Positions 8,752-17,018 of a stretch of 33,207 nt of DNA are shown in pieces. The notes beneath the pieces are model-generated. The model saw only the letters and a program-made list of their open reading frames with translations, did not search any database and was not told the origin of the DNA. Source of the stretch: an uncultured Thioclava sp. (GTDB lineage: Bacteria; Pseudomonadota; Alphaproteobacteria; Rhodobacterales; Rhodobacteraceae); the NCBI RefSeq assembly GCF_913064665.1, contig NZ_CAJYBT010000039.1, positions 1 to 33,207 of the forward strand, read 5' to 3'. Numbering within the stretch: the first letter of the stretch is position 1; each line of letters begins with the position of its first letter. Both the position numbers and the translations under genes were made by a program.

Positions 8752-8776
8752 GGCCGGGCTACATGCCCGGCCTTTT
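8752..8776 (+). terminator. Rho-independent terminator of recA
   Basis: A perfect 8-bp stem GGCCGGGC / GCCCGGCC closes a 5-nt loop (TACAT) and is followed directly by TTTT. It sits 24 bp after the recA stop. Confidence 0.85.
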
Positions 8777-8844
8777 CACTTGCTGGACAGCACGCGGGGG
8801 CGGCGTTAAACGGGAGCGAACCAGCTCGATCAGGCGAGATAAAC

Positions 8845-11499
8845 ATGCCCAGCCTTAACGAAATCCGCTCCACGTTTTTGAACTTCTTTGAGCGCAACGG
8901 CCATCGTGTCGTTGACAGCTCATCCATTGTTCCGCGCAATGACCCTACCTTGATGTTCACCAATTCCGGGATGGTGCAGTTCAAGAACTGCTTCACCGGA
9001 GTGGAAAAACGCGATTATGTGCGCGCGACATCAGCGCAGAAATGTGTCCGCGCAGGGGGCAAGCACAACGACCTCGATAATGTCGGCTACACGGCGCGCC
9101 ACCATACTTTCTTTGAAATGCTGGGGAATTTTTCCTTTGGCGACTATTTCAAAGAGGGTGCGATCCCTTTCGCTTGGGAATTGCTCACCAAGGATTTCGA
9201 CATTCCGAAGGATCGCCTTCTGGTCACCGTCTACCACACAGATGATGAGGCGGCCCAGATGTGGAAGAAGGTCGCGGGCCTGCCAGACGAGCGCATTATT
9301 CGCATCCCCACGAATGACAATTTCTGGCAGATGGGCCCGACTGGCCCTTGTGGCCCTTGCACCGAGATTTTCTTTGATCACGGCGACAAGATTTGGGGTG
9401 GCCCGCCGGGCAGCGCAGATGAAGATGGCGACCGCTTCATCGAGATCTGGAACCTTGTTTTCATGCAGAACGAGCAGTTCGAAGATGGCTCGATGCGCGC
9501 GCTCGATATGCAATCGATCGACACCGGCATGGGCCTGGAGCGGATCGGTGCGCTGCTTCAGGGCAAGCATGACAATTACGACACTGATCTGATGCGCCAC
9601 CTGATCGAGGCCTCGGCGAATGCGACTTCGAGCGATCCGGACGGGCCGGGCAATGTGCATCACCGTGTGATCGCCGATCACCTGCGCTCGACTTCGTTCC
9701 TGATTGCGGATGGGGTGATGCCGGCGTCGGACGGGCGCGGCTATGTGCTGCGTCGCATTATGCGCCGCGCGATGCGCCATGCGCATCTTCTGGGTGCGAA
9801 AGACCCGGTGATGTATCGTCTTGTGCCTGCTTTGGTGCGCGAAATGGGGGCGGCTTATCCCGAATTGGGCCGTGCGCAGGCGCTGATTGAAGAGACGCTT
9901 TTGTCTGAGGAGACGCGGTTCAAAACTACGCTGGATCGCGGTCTGAAGCTGCTGGATGAGGCGCTGGTTGACCTGCCTGACGGCGATAAACTGCCCGGTG
10001 AAACCGCGTTCAAATTGTACGACACCTACGGCTTCCCGCTGGATTTGACTCAGGATGCGCTGCGCGAAAAGGCGCGTGAGGTTGACACCGAGGGATTTGA
10101 TTCTGCGATGGCCGAGCAAAAGGCCAAAGCGCGCGCAAGCTGGTCGGGTTCGGGCGAGGCTGCGGATGCAGCGATCTGGTTTGATATTGCCGAGAAAACC
10201 GGCACGACCGAATTCCTGGGCTATGATACCGAGAGCGCCGAGGGTCAGATTGTGGCGCTTGTCTCTGAGGGCGCGCGTGTGGATACGTCTCAGGGCAAGG
10301 TGCAGATTGTCACCAACCAGACACCGTTTTATGCCGAAAGTGGCGGGCAGGTCGGCGATCAAGGCGTGATCGTGACCGGCACGGGCAAGGCGCGAGTGAG
10401 CGACACGAGAAAGGTTGCCGGTGTGTTCATCCATTTCGCCGATGTGACCGAAGGCGAGATCGCGGTCGGGCAGGGCGCACGCCTTGAGGTCGATCATGCG
10501 CGCCGCTCGGCGATCCGGGCCAATCACTCGGCGACGCACCTGCTACACGAAGCATTGCGCCGCGCTTTGGGCGATCATGTCGCGCAGCGCGGCTCGCTGA
10601 ATGCCGCCGACCGTTTGCGCTTTGATTTTTCGCATAACAAGGCGATGAGCGCGGATGAAATCATCAAGATTGAGCGCGAAGTCAATGAATTCATTCGCCA
10701 AAATACGCCGGTTGAAACCCGAATTATGACGCCCGACGACGCGCGCGGGCTTGGGGCTCAGGCGTTATTTGGTGAGAAATATGGCGACGAGGTGCGTGTT
10801 GTCTCGATGGGCACCCTACCGGGATCGCACAAGGGCGCGCGCGGCGATGTCTATTCGCTGGAACTTTGCGGGGGCACCCATGTGGCACGCACCGGCGATA
10901 TTGGCAGCTTCGTTTTGACCGGCGAAACGGCCTCTTCGGCCGGGGTGCGCCGGATTGAAGCGCTGACAGGGGACGCCGCGATGAGCGAATTGCGCCGTCG
11001 TGATCTGTTGTTGTCGGATATGGAAGCGCTGCTGAAAGTAAGCGAGCAAGATGTGCTTGCGCGTCTGCAAGCGATCCTGGATGAGCGCAAGGCGTTGAGC
11101 AACGAGGTCGCGCAATTGCGTCGCGAGCTGGCGATGGGGGGCGGTGCCTCTGGTGGTGCAGAGACGCAGGAAATCAATGGCTTGAAGTTCCTTCCTCAGG
11201 TGGTTTCCGGTGTCACTGGCAAGGATTTGCCCGGCATTGTCGACGCCCTCAAAGAGCAAATCGGCAGCGGTGTGATCTTGGTTGTGGCCGATACGGGTGG
11301 CAAGGCTGCTGTAGCGGCGGGCGTCACCTCCGATCTGACAGATCGTGCGAGCGCCGTGGATATGGTCAAGGCGGCAGCGGTTGCGCTTGGGGGTAAGGGC
11401 GGCGGTGGTCGTCCTGACATGGCGCAGGCGGGCGGGGCCGATCCGTCGAAATCTGAAGATGCGGTTGCGGCCGTAAAATCTTATCTGGAGGGGCTATAA
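8845..11499 (+). CDS. alaS: Alanyl-tRNA synthetase
   Basis: This 884-residue protein charges tRNA-Ala with alanine. The class II catalytic core starts with [18 protein letters not shown] and includes [17 protein letters not shown] and [13 protein letters not shown]. The editing domain has the zinc-type motif [13 protein letters not shown] near residue 560, with its partner [13 protein letters not shown] near 670. The C-terminal region is rich in Gly and Ala ([16 protein letters not shown]), as usual in AlaS. Length matches the family. The stop overlaps the start of the next gene by one base. Confidence 0.97.
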   Translation: MPSLNEIRSTFLNFFERNGHRVVDSSSIVPRNDPTLMFTNSGMVQFKNCFTGVEKRDYVRATSAQKCVRAGGKHNDLDNVGYTARHHTFFEMLGNFSFGDYFKEGAIPFAWELLTKDFDIPKDRLLVTVYHTDDEAAQMWKKVAGLPDERIIRIPTNDNFWQMGPTGPCGPCTEIFFDHGDKIWGGPPGSADEDGDRFIEIWNLVFMQNEQFEDGSMRALDMQSIDTGMGLERIGALLQGKHDNYDTDLMRHLIEASANATSSDPDGPGNVHHRVIADHLRSTSFLIADGVMPASDGRGYVLRRIMRRAMRHAHLLGAKDPVMYRLVPALVREMGAAYPELGRAQALIEETLLSEETRFKTTLDRGLKLLDEALVDLPDGDKLPGETAFKLYDTYGFPLDLTQDALREKAREVDTEGFDSAMAEQKAKARASWSGSGEAADAAIWFDIAEKTGTTEFLGYDTESAEGQIVALVSEGARVDTSQGKVQIVTNQTPFYAESGGQVGDQGVIVTGTGKARVSDTRKVAGVFIHFADVTEGEIAVGQGARLEVDHARRSAIRANHSATHLLHEALRRALGDHVAQRGSLNAADRLRFDFSHNKAMSADEIIKIEREVNEFIRQNTPVETRIMTPDDARGLGAQALFGEKYGDEVRVVSMGTLPGSHKGARGDVYSLELCGGTHVARTGDIGSFVLTGETASSAGVRRIEALTGDAAMSELRRRDLLLSDMEALLKVSEQDVLARLQAILDERKALSNEVAQLRRELAMGGGASGGAETQEINGLKFLPQVVSGVTGKDLPGIVDALKEQIGSGVILVVADTGGKAAVAAGVTSDLTDRASAVDMVKAAAVALGGKGGGGRPDMAQAGGADPSKSEDAVAAVKSYLEGL

Positions 11500-11795
11500 T
11501 GGCAGGCGCATATTGGATCGCACATGTGAAGGTCACCGACCCTGAAGCCTATGGCAAATATGCTGCGGGCGCCGGTCCTGCAATTGCCAAGCATGGTGGC
11601 AAGTTTCTGGCGCGCAACACGCGCTATGTGCAGCTTGAAGGCAATGATCGTTCGCGCAATGTCTTGGCGTGGTTTCCCAGCCTTGAGGCGGCCGAGCAAT
11701 GCTATCACTCGGACGACTATCAAGCCGCACTGGCCCATGCCAAAGGCGCATCCGAGCGTGATCTGATGATCCTTGAGGCCAGCGACGAACTTTAA
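11499..11795 (+). CDS. DUF1330 family protein
   Basis: This 98-residue protein begins AYWIAHVKVTDPEAYGKY, the typical opening of DUF1330, a small dimeric alpha/beta-barrel family with a ferredoxin-like fold. LEGNDRSRNVLAWFPSLEAA and CYHSDDYQAAL are the other conserved blocks. No enzymatic role is established for the family. Its ATG shares one base with the alaS stop (TAATG), so translation is likely coupled to alaS. Confidence 0.85.
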   Translation: MAGAYWIAHVKVTDPEAYGKYAAGAGPAIAKHGGKFLARNTRYVQLEGNDRSRNVLAWFPSLEAAEQCYHSDDYQAALAHAKGASERDLMILEASDEL

Positions 11796-11829
11796 GGTCG
11801 TCTTGCAACGTTTTGATAGGAAATAACGA

Positions 11830-12624
11830 ATGTGTCGCTGGGCTGCCTATGTCGGAGAGCCGATCTTTATTGAAGACATTGTCAGCCGCCCAGGCCATTC
11901 CCTGATCCATCAAAGCCAATGTGCCACGATGTGTCACACCGCGATCAATGCTGATGGGTTCGGTGTGGCGTGGTATGGCGAGCGCCCCGAACCGGGGCTG
12001 TATCGCGACGTGATGCCCGCTTGGTCGGACCCTAATCTGCGCTCGTTAACTGAAACGGTGAAGTCGGGGCTGTTTCTCGCGCATGTGCGCGCCTCGACCG
12101 GCTCGGCCACCTCGCGCAACAATTGCCACCCGTTTCGCCATGGCCGTTGGTCATTCATGCATAACGGGCAGGTTGGCGGTTATGACGGGTTTCGTCGCGC
12201 CGGCGAGATGATGATCCCCGACAGCCTGTATCCTGAACGGCGCGGTGCCACCGATAGCGAGGCGCTGTTCTTGGTCGCGATGGCTGAGGGGATGGAGGCC
12301 GATCCCAAATGTGCGCTTGAACGCGCTACCGCCCGGTTTGAAACGCTGGCGCGCGAGCGTGGGGTCGCGCCTTATATGCGGCTGACGGCGGCATTTTCCG
12401 ATGGTGTGCGCCTGTATGCGGTGCGCTATGCGAGCGATGATCACGCGCCCTCGCTGTATCATCGTTGGTCAGATACGCGCCGGGGCCGGGCGGTGGTGTC
12501 AGAGCCGCTGGAAGTCGGTGAATGCGATTGGCACGAGGTGCCGCCGGGCTCATTTTGCACCTTTGAGGGCAAACGCGTGAGCATCGAACCGTTCGAGCCC
12601 TTACGGATGCCGCTTGCGTCGTGA
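11830..12624 (+). CDS. Class II glutamine amidotransferase (YafJ-like)
   Basis: This 264-residue protein starts MCRWAAYVG, so Cys2 becomes the N-terminal nucleophile after Met removal, as in Ntn-type glutaminase domains. Further expected blocks are INADGFGVAWYG, LFLAHVRASTGSATSRNNCH and SFMHNGQVGGY, which form the glutamine pocket. There is only the glutaminase domain and no synthetase partner, as in YafJ/EgtC-type proteins. The ammonia acceptor is unknown. It lies 34 bp after the DUF1330 gene and may belong to the alaS operon. Confidence 0.85.
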   Translation: MCRWAAYVGEPIFIEDIVSRPGHSLIHQSQCATMCHTAINADGFGVAWYGERPEPGLYRDVMPAWSDPNLRSLTETVKSGLFLAHVRASTGSATSRNNCHPFRHGRWSFMHNGQVGGYDGFRRAGEMMIPDSLYPERRGATDSEALFLVAMAEGMEADPKCALERATARFETLARERGVAPYMRLTAAFSDGVRLYAVRYASDDHAPSLYHRWSDTRRGRAVVSEPLEVGECDWHEVPPGSFCTFEGKRVSIEPFEPLRMPLAS

Positions 12625-12691
12625 AGGACATGCGGGATCGCGCGTCCAAAAGGGCTGGACGGCGGCGCGCGCCGGGTCTAGGTTTGCGCGC

Positions 12692-12733
12692 ATGAACACC
12701 GTGAGCACCATCATCTGCTGCATTATCCGCTGA
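12692..12733 (+). CDS. Candidate 13-residue leader peptide with tandem Cys codons
   Basis: An ATG-to-TGA frame encodes MNTVSTIICCIIR in the 200-bp leader between the amidotransferase gene and cysS, ending 91 bp before the cysS start. It contains two adjacent TGC codons flanked by Ile pairs. Downstream, GCGGGC (12743-12748) can pair with GCCCGC (12786-12791), with a nested GGTC/GACC, but no T-run follows. A peptide stalling at Cys codons when Cys-tRNA is scarce would be a logical control for cysS. The ribosome site is weak, so this is a hypothesis. Confidence 0.35.
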   Translation: MNTVSTIICCIIR

Positions 12734-12824
12734 CATCTGTCACGCGGGCCGGTCGTCTCTTTCCAAAATTGCCATGACCTTGTAAGCCCGCTGGCAGGTT
12801 CAGCTTTGCCTATTGCGAGGACAC

Positions 12825-14363
12825 ATGACCCAGATCCGTTTGCGCAACTCCCTGACCCGCAAGGTCGAGGATTTTACGCCCATCGACGCGCAAAACGTGC
12901 GGATGTATCTGTGCGGCCCAACGGTCTATGACCGCGCTCACTTAGGCAATGCGCGCCCGGTGGTGGTGTTTGACGTCCTCTATCGGCTGTTGCGCCATGT
13001 ATATGGCGAAGATCATGTCACCTATGTGCGCAATTTCACCGATGTGGATGACAAGATCAACGCGACCGCCTTGGCGCGCCAGAAGGCCGGGGCCGAGGGG
13101 TCGTTGGAGGATCTGATCCGCGCGCGCACGGAAGAAACCATCGGCTGGTATCACGATGATATGGAAGCGCTTGGCGCGCTGTCCCCGACCCATGAGCCGC
13201 GCGCGACCGATTATATCGGGGCGATGATTGCGATGATCGAAAAGCTGGTCGCCGAGGATCACGCCTATGCCGCTGAGGGCCATGTGCTGTTTCGCGTGCG
13301 CAGCTACAAGGACTACGGCGCGCTTTCGGGGCGCACGGTTGATGACATGATCGCAGGCGCGCGGGTCGAGGTCGCGCCCTATAAAGAAGACCCGATGGAT
13401 TTCGTGCTCTGGAAGCCCTCGGATGCGAACGAACCCGGCTGGGACAGCCCTTGGGGGCGCGGGCGTCCGGGCTGGCATATCGAATGCTCGGCGATGAGTT
13501 ATGAGCTGCTGGGCGCGAGTTTCGACATCCATGGCGGTGGCATTGATCTGCAATTCCCCCATCATGAGAACGAGATCGCGCAAAGCTGCTGCGCCCATCC
13601 CGAGGGCAGCTTTGCGCGCTATTGGGTGCACAATGAGATGCTGCAGGTCGAGGGCAAGAAGATGTCCAAGAGCTTGGGCAATTTCTTTACCGTGCGCGAT
13701 TTGTTGGACGCGGGACTTCCGGGGCCAGAGCCCGTTCCGGGCGCAGTCATTCGCTACGTCTTCCTGCAGACTCACTACACAAAACCGATGAATTGGCGGC
13801 AAGCTTACGCAGTTTCCGCCAAGCGTCGTCTCGACATATGGTCATCAGAAGTTGACACAGATGAGACGGTGAAAGCGGAGTTTGGGGTTAGTCCGAAGAC
13901 TAAGGACCTATTTGCAAAAAAATATGTCGGCCAAGCCGTGCTTGATGCTCTTTGCGATGACCTCAATACTTCACTTGCCCTCACGAAACTCATTGCCACG
14001 GGCAAAGAAGTTGAAGGCCTGGCTGGAGCCCAAATTAGCGGTGATGAGAAACTCGCGATCCGTAGGCGGCTAGTTGCGGGGTGTTGGCTCCTTGGGATTG
14101 ATCTTGTCCAATACGCAAAGGAGACGACTGCGAAGTCGGTTGATCTCACGGCTTTCGAAAGCAAACTTTCCGATCTGCGCGTGCGGGCGATGGAAGCCGG
14201 CAAAGCTGCTATTTCAAAGGAGGAGAAGGCGGCAGCTTTCGCTCCAGTCGATGCGATGAAAGCGTCCCTTGTTGCGGCGGGCGTCGAGGTGCGGATGTCG
14301 AAAGTGGGCGTGGAACTGCTGCCCGGTCCCGATTTCGACCCCGCCAAACTGGAGGACCTGTAA
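12825..14363 (+). CDS. cysS: Cysteinyl-tRNA synthetase
   Basis: This 512-residue class I synthetase charges tRNA-Cys. The zinc cysteine C30 and HIGH-type motif ([15 protein letters not shown]) are near the N-terminus. Other landmarks are [30 protein letters not shown] and the KMSKS motif at 279-283. ATG 12825 has GCGAGGA just upstream and gives the normal N-terminus, so I prefer it to the frame's earlier possible start. From about 13780 to 14260, the part for the C-terminal tRNA-binding region, the DNA is visibly lower in GC and uses codons such as CTA, ATA and AGG that are rare in the rest of the gene. This suggests a recombined segment. The stop overlaps the next ATG. Confidence 0.96.
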   Translation: MTQIRLRNSLTRKVEDFTPIDAQNVRMYLCGPTVYDRAHLGNARPVVVFDVLYRLLRHVYGEDHVTYVRNFTDVDDKINATALARQKAGAEGSLEDLIRARTEETIGWYHDDMEALGALSPTHEPRATDYIGAMIAMIEKLVAEDHAYAAEGHVLFRVRSYKDYGALSGRTVDDMIAGARVEVAPYKEDPMDFVLWKPSDANEPGWDSPWGRGRPGWHIECSAMSYELLGASFDIHGGGIDLQFPHHENEIAQSCCAHPEGSFARYWVHNEMLQVEGKKMSKSLGNFFTVRDLLDAGLPGPEPVPGAVIRYVFLQTHYTKPMNWRQAYAVSAKRRLDIWSSEVDTDETVKAEFGVSPKTKDLFAKKYVGQAVLDALCDDLNTSLALTKLIATGKEVEGLAGAQISGDEKLAIRRRLVAGCWLLGIDLVQYAKETTAKSVDLTAFESKLSDLRVRAMEAGKAAISKEEKAAAFAPVDAMKASLVAAGVEVRMSKVGVELLPGPDFDPAKLEDL

Positions 14364-14473
14364 TGACGTGCTCACCGCAGGTTTGCCACCGGCCCGAGGG
14401 CGGGCGCGCTTTCGGGCGCGACCCGGCGTGCCGCCGAGCGGGGCATATGATTGATGAAGGCGCAAAATTATGA
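14363..14473 (+). CDS. Small 36-residue Cys/His-rich ORF coupled to cysS and cimA
   Basis: ATG 14363 shares a base with the cysS stop (TAATG), and the TGA at 14471-14473 overlaps the cimA start (ATGA). The frame therefore fills the gap exactly. The product begins [20 protein letters not shown] and continues PACRRAGHMIDEGAKL. Cys3, Cys8, His9, Cys23 and His28 could form a small metal site. The perfect end-to-end coupling argues for translation. I do not recognise a family, and a chance frame in GC-rich DNA remains possible. Confidence 0.4.
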   Translation: MTCSPQVCHRPEGGRAFGRDPACRRAGHMIDEGAKL

Positions 14474-16092
14474 CCCGTGAACGCCTCTATCTCTACGACA
14501 CCACTCTGCGCGACGGTCAGCAGACGGCGGGGGTGCAGTTCTCGGTGCCTGAAAAGGTCGAGATCGCGCGCGCGCTCGACGCCATCGGGATCGACTATAT
14601 TGAGGGCGGCTGGCCCGGCGCGAACCCGACCGACAGCGAGTTTTTCGACGCGCGCCCCCAGACCCGTGCGACCTTCACGGCCTTTGGGATGACCAAGCGG
14701 GCAGGGCGCTCGGCGGCCAATGACGATGTGCTGGCAGGGGTGATGAACGCCAATACGCCTGCCGTTTGTCTGGTCGGCAAGACCCATGATTTTCACGTCA
14801 CCGCGGCGCTTGGGATCACGCTGGACGAGAACCTCGAAAATATCCACGCGAGCGTGGCCCATATGGTGGCCCAAGGCCGCGAGGCGCTATTTGACGCCGA
14901 GCATTTCTTTGACGGGTACAAGGCTAATCCCACCTATGCGCTGGATTGCTGCTTGGCTGCGTATCAGGCGGGCGCGCGCTGGGTTGTGCTCTGTGACACC
15001 AATGGCGGCACGCTACCCGGCGAGATCACGCAAATCGTGGGCGCGGTGATCGCGGCGGGCATTCCGGGGGATCACTTGGGCATCCATTGCCATGACGATA
15101 CCGGCAATGCGGTGGCCGGTAGCTTGGCCGCGATCGAGGCCGGGGTGCGTCAGGTGCAGGGCACGCTCAACGGGCTGGGCGAGCGCTGCGGCAATGCCAA
15201 CTTGATCTCGCTGATCCCGACGCTGCTGCTTAAGGAGCCCTTCGCCTCCACGCTGGAAACCGCGATCTCGGACGAGGCGCTGGCCGGGATCACCAAGCTC
15301 TCGCGCAAGCTCGATGACATCCTCAACCGCGTGCCGTTGCGCTCTGCGCCTTATGTCGGGGCCTCGGCCTTCACGCACAAGGCCGGGCTGCATGCCAGCG
15401 CGATCCTGAAAGATCCCTCGACCTACGAACATATCGAACCGGCTTTGGTCGGGAATACGCGCTTGATCCCGATGTCCAATCAGGCGGGCCAGTCCAACCT
15501 GCGCGCGCGGCTGAAATCTATGGGGATCGAGGTGGCGCGCGACCATCCCGCGCTGCCGAGCATCCTTGATCTGATCAAGGAGCGCGAGGATCAGGGCTAT
15601 GCCTATGACGGCGCGCAGGCCAGTTTCGAGCTGCTTGCACGGGCCGAACTGGGCCTGCTGCCGCAATTCTTCGAGGTCAAGCGCTACAAGGTCACGGTCG
15701 AACGGCGCAAGAATCGCTATGATCAGATGGTCTCGATCTCCGAGGCCGTGGTGGTGGTGAAAGTGGCCGGGCAAAAGATGCTGTCGGTGAGCGAAAGCAT
15801 GGACGATCAGGGCCATGATCGCGGCCCCGTCAACGCGCTGTCTAAGGCGCTGAGCAAGGATTTAGGCCCCTATCAGGCCTATATCGACGACATGAAACTG
15901 GTCGATTTTCGCGTCCGCATCACCCAAGGCGGGACCGAGGCCGTGACCCGCGTGATTATTGATTCCGAAGACGGGGCCGGACGGCGCTGGTCCACCGTGG
16001 GCGTGTCGCCCAACATAGTGGACGCCAGTTTCGAAGCCCTTCTGGATGCGATGATCTGGAAGCTGCTGCGCGATGGCGCGCAACCGGCATGA
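14470..16092 (+). CDS. cimA: Citramalate synthase
   Basis: This 540-residue protein joins pyruvate and acetyl-CoA to (R)-citramalate, the threonine-independent entry to isoleucine. The TIM-barrel domain opens with YLYDTTLRDGQQTAGVQFS and includes EGGWPGANPTDSEFF, VVLCDTNGGTLPGEI and the metal motif GIHCHDDTGNAVAGS. NGLGERCGNANL follows. The C-terminal LeuA-type regulatory domain (about 400-535) is present. The WPGANPTD text and total length favour CimA over 2-isopropylmalate or homocitrate synthase. GAAGG sits upstream of the ATG. The stop overlaps the next gene by 4 bp (ATGA). Confidence 0.9.
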   Translation: MTRERLYLYDTTLRDGQQTAGVQFSVPEKVEIARALDAIGIDYIEGGWPGANPTDSEFFDARPQTRATFTAFGMTKRAGRSAANDDVLAGVMNANTPAVCLVGKTHDFHVTAALGITLDENLENIHASVAHMVAQGREALFDAEHFFDGYKANPTYALDCCLAAYQAGARWVVLCDTNGGTLPGEITQIVGAVIAAGIPGDHLGIHCHDDTGNAVAGSLAAIEAGVRQVQGTLNGLGERCGNANLISLIPTLLLKEPFASTLETAISDEALAGITKLSRKLDDILNRVPLRSAPYVGASAFTHKAGLHASAILKDPSTYEHIEPALVGNTRLIPMSNQAGQSNLRARLKSMGIEVARDHPALPSILDLIKEREDQGYAYDGAQASFELLARAELGLLPQFFEVKRYKVTVERRKNRYDQMVSISEAVVVVKVAGQKMLSVSESMDDQGHDRGPVNALSKALSKDLGPYQAYIDDMKLVDFRVRITQGGTEAVTRVIIDSEDGAGRRWSTVGVSPNIVDASFEALLDAMIWKLLRDGAQPA

Positions 16093-16859
16093 GCGATCTT
16101 GCTACCAGCTTGCACGCCTGCGCCGAGGCCGTGCGCAAGGGCGATCCGGACCGGTTTGCCGCGACCATGGCCACACCCGCGCCGCTGCGCGACCGGCTTT
16201 GGCCGCTTTACGCCGCCAATCTTGAAATCGCGCGCGCGCCTTGGGCGTCTAGCGAGCCGATGGTGGCAGAAATGCGTCTGCAATGGTGGATTGATGCGCT
16301 TGAAGGGGTGGGCGAGGGGCGCGAACCGCCCCATGAAATCGGTCCCGCTTTGGTGCAGGTCGCCGCGCCCGCGCGTCATCTGATTGCTGTAGCCGAGGCG
16401 CGGCGTGCCGATTGCTGGCCCGAGCCGATGAGCGATGCGTCTGCGCTTTGGGCCTATCTCGATCAGACCGCGGGAAGTGTCTATTGGGCGGGCGCCGAGG
16501 CACTTGGGGCGGATCTGCAGGCCGAGGTTGCGGTGCGCGCCTTTGGTTCTGCTGCGGGCTTGGCGGCACTTTTGCAGGCGGTGCCCGAACTGGTAGCCCG
16601 CGCGCGCGCGCCCGTCGCCGATCTGTCGCACGAGGCGCTGGCCGCCTATGCGCGTGAGGGACTTGCGCGGCTTGACTTTGCGCGCCAATCCCGCGCGCTC
16701 AAGGGGTCCGCGCGCGTGGCGTTGATACCCGGTTGGCAGGCGCGGGCGCAGCTCAAACGGGTGTGTGCCGCGCCGGAAACCGTCGCGGCGGGCGGGCTTG
16801 AACGTTCTGAATTTTCCCGCCGTGTTGGCCTGTTGCGCGCTGCTTTCGGGGCATTTTAG
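16089..16859 (+). CDS. Squalene/phytoene synthase-like protein
   Basis: This 256-residue all-helical protein has the family blocks LWPLYAANLEIARAPW, MVAEMRLQWWIDALEG and YLDQTAGSVYWAGAEAL, followed by the G-S-A-A-G-L-A-A-L-L segment. The two aspartate-rich DxxxD motifs that bind prenyl diphosphate in true squalene or phytoene synthases are not visible. It therefore more resembles the non-catalytic NDUFAF6-like branch of the fold. The start overlaps the cimA stop (ATGA), so it is translated with cimA. A carotenoid role is not supported. Confidence 0.75.
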   Translation: MSDLATSLHACAEAVRKGDPDRFAATMATPAPLRDRLWPLYAANLEIARAPWASSEPMVAEMRLQWWIDALEGVGEGREPPHEIGPALVQVAAPARHLIAVAEARRADCWPEPMSDASALWAYLDQTAGSVYWAGAEALGADLQAEVAVRAFGSAAGLAALLQAVPELVARARAPVADLSHEALAAYAREGLARLDFARQSRALKGSARVALIPGWQARAQLKRVCAAPETVAAGGLERSEFSRRVGLLRAAFGAF

Positions 16860-17018
16860 GCGCGCAGGCCCGCATTAGATTGCATTTTAACAAACGCATC
16901 CCGCTAAAATCGCATCGGTATTTAGCAAATCTTCAGGTCTTGGCCCGATGGTCGCATCAAGGCCGTCCCGGTTTTGGGCGGCCCCGATTGTCTGCCAACG
17001 TCCCGCCGGAGAATTTGC

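Noticed and set aside
9031-10539. 502-codon open frame antisense to alaS
   Set aside because: It lies opposite a certain gene in GC-rich DNA, where long antisense frames are common. The text is Arg/His/Leu-rich with no motif.
16860-17018. Search for a flagellar or CtrA promoter ahead of the chemoreceptor gene
   Set aside because: A TTAAC half-site occurs, but no TTAA-N7-TTAA or sigma-28 pattern could be supported.
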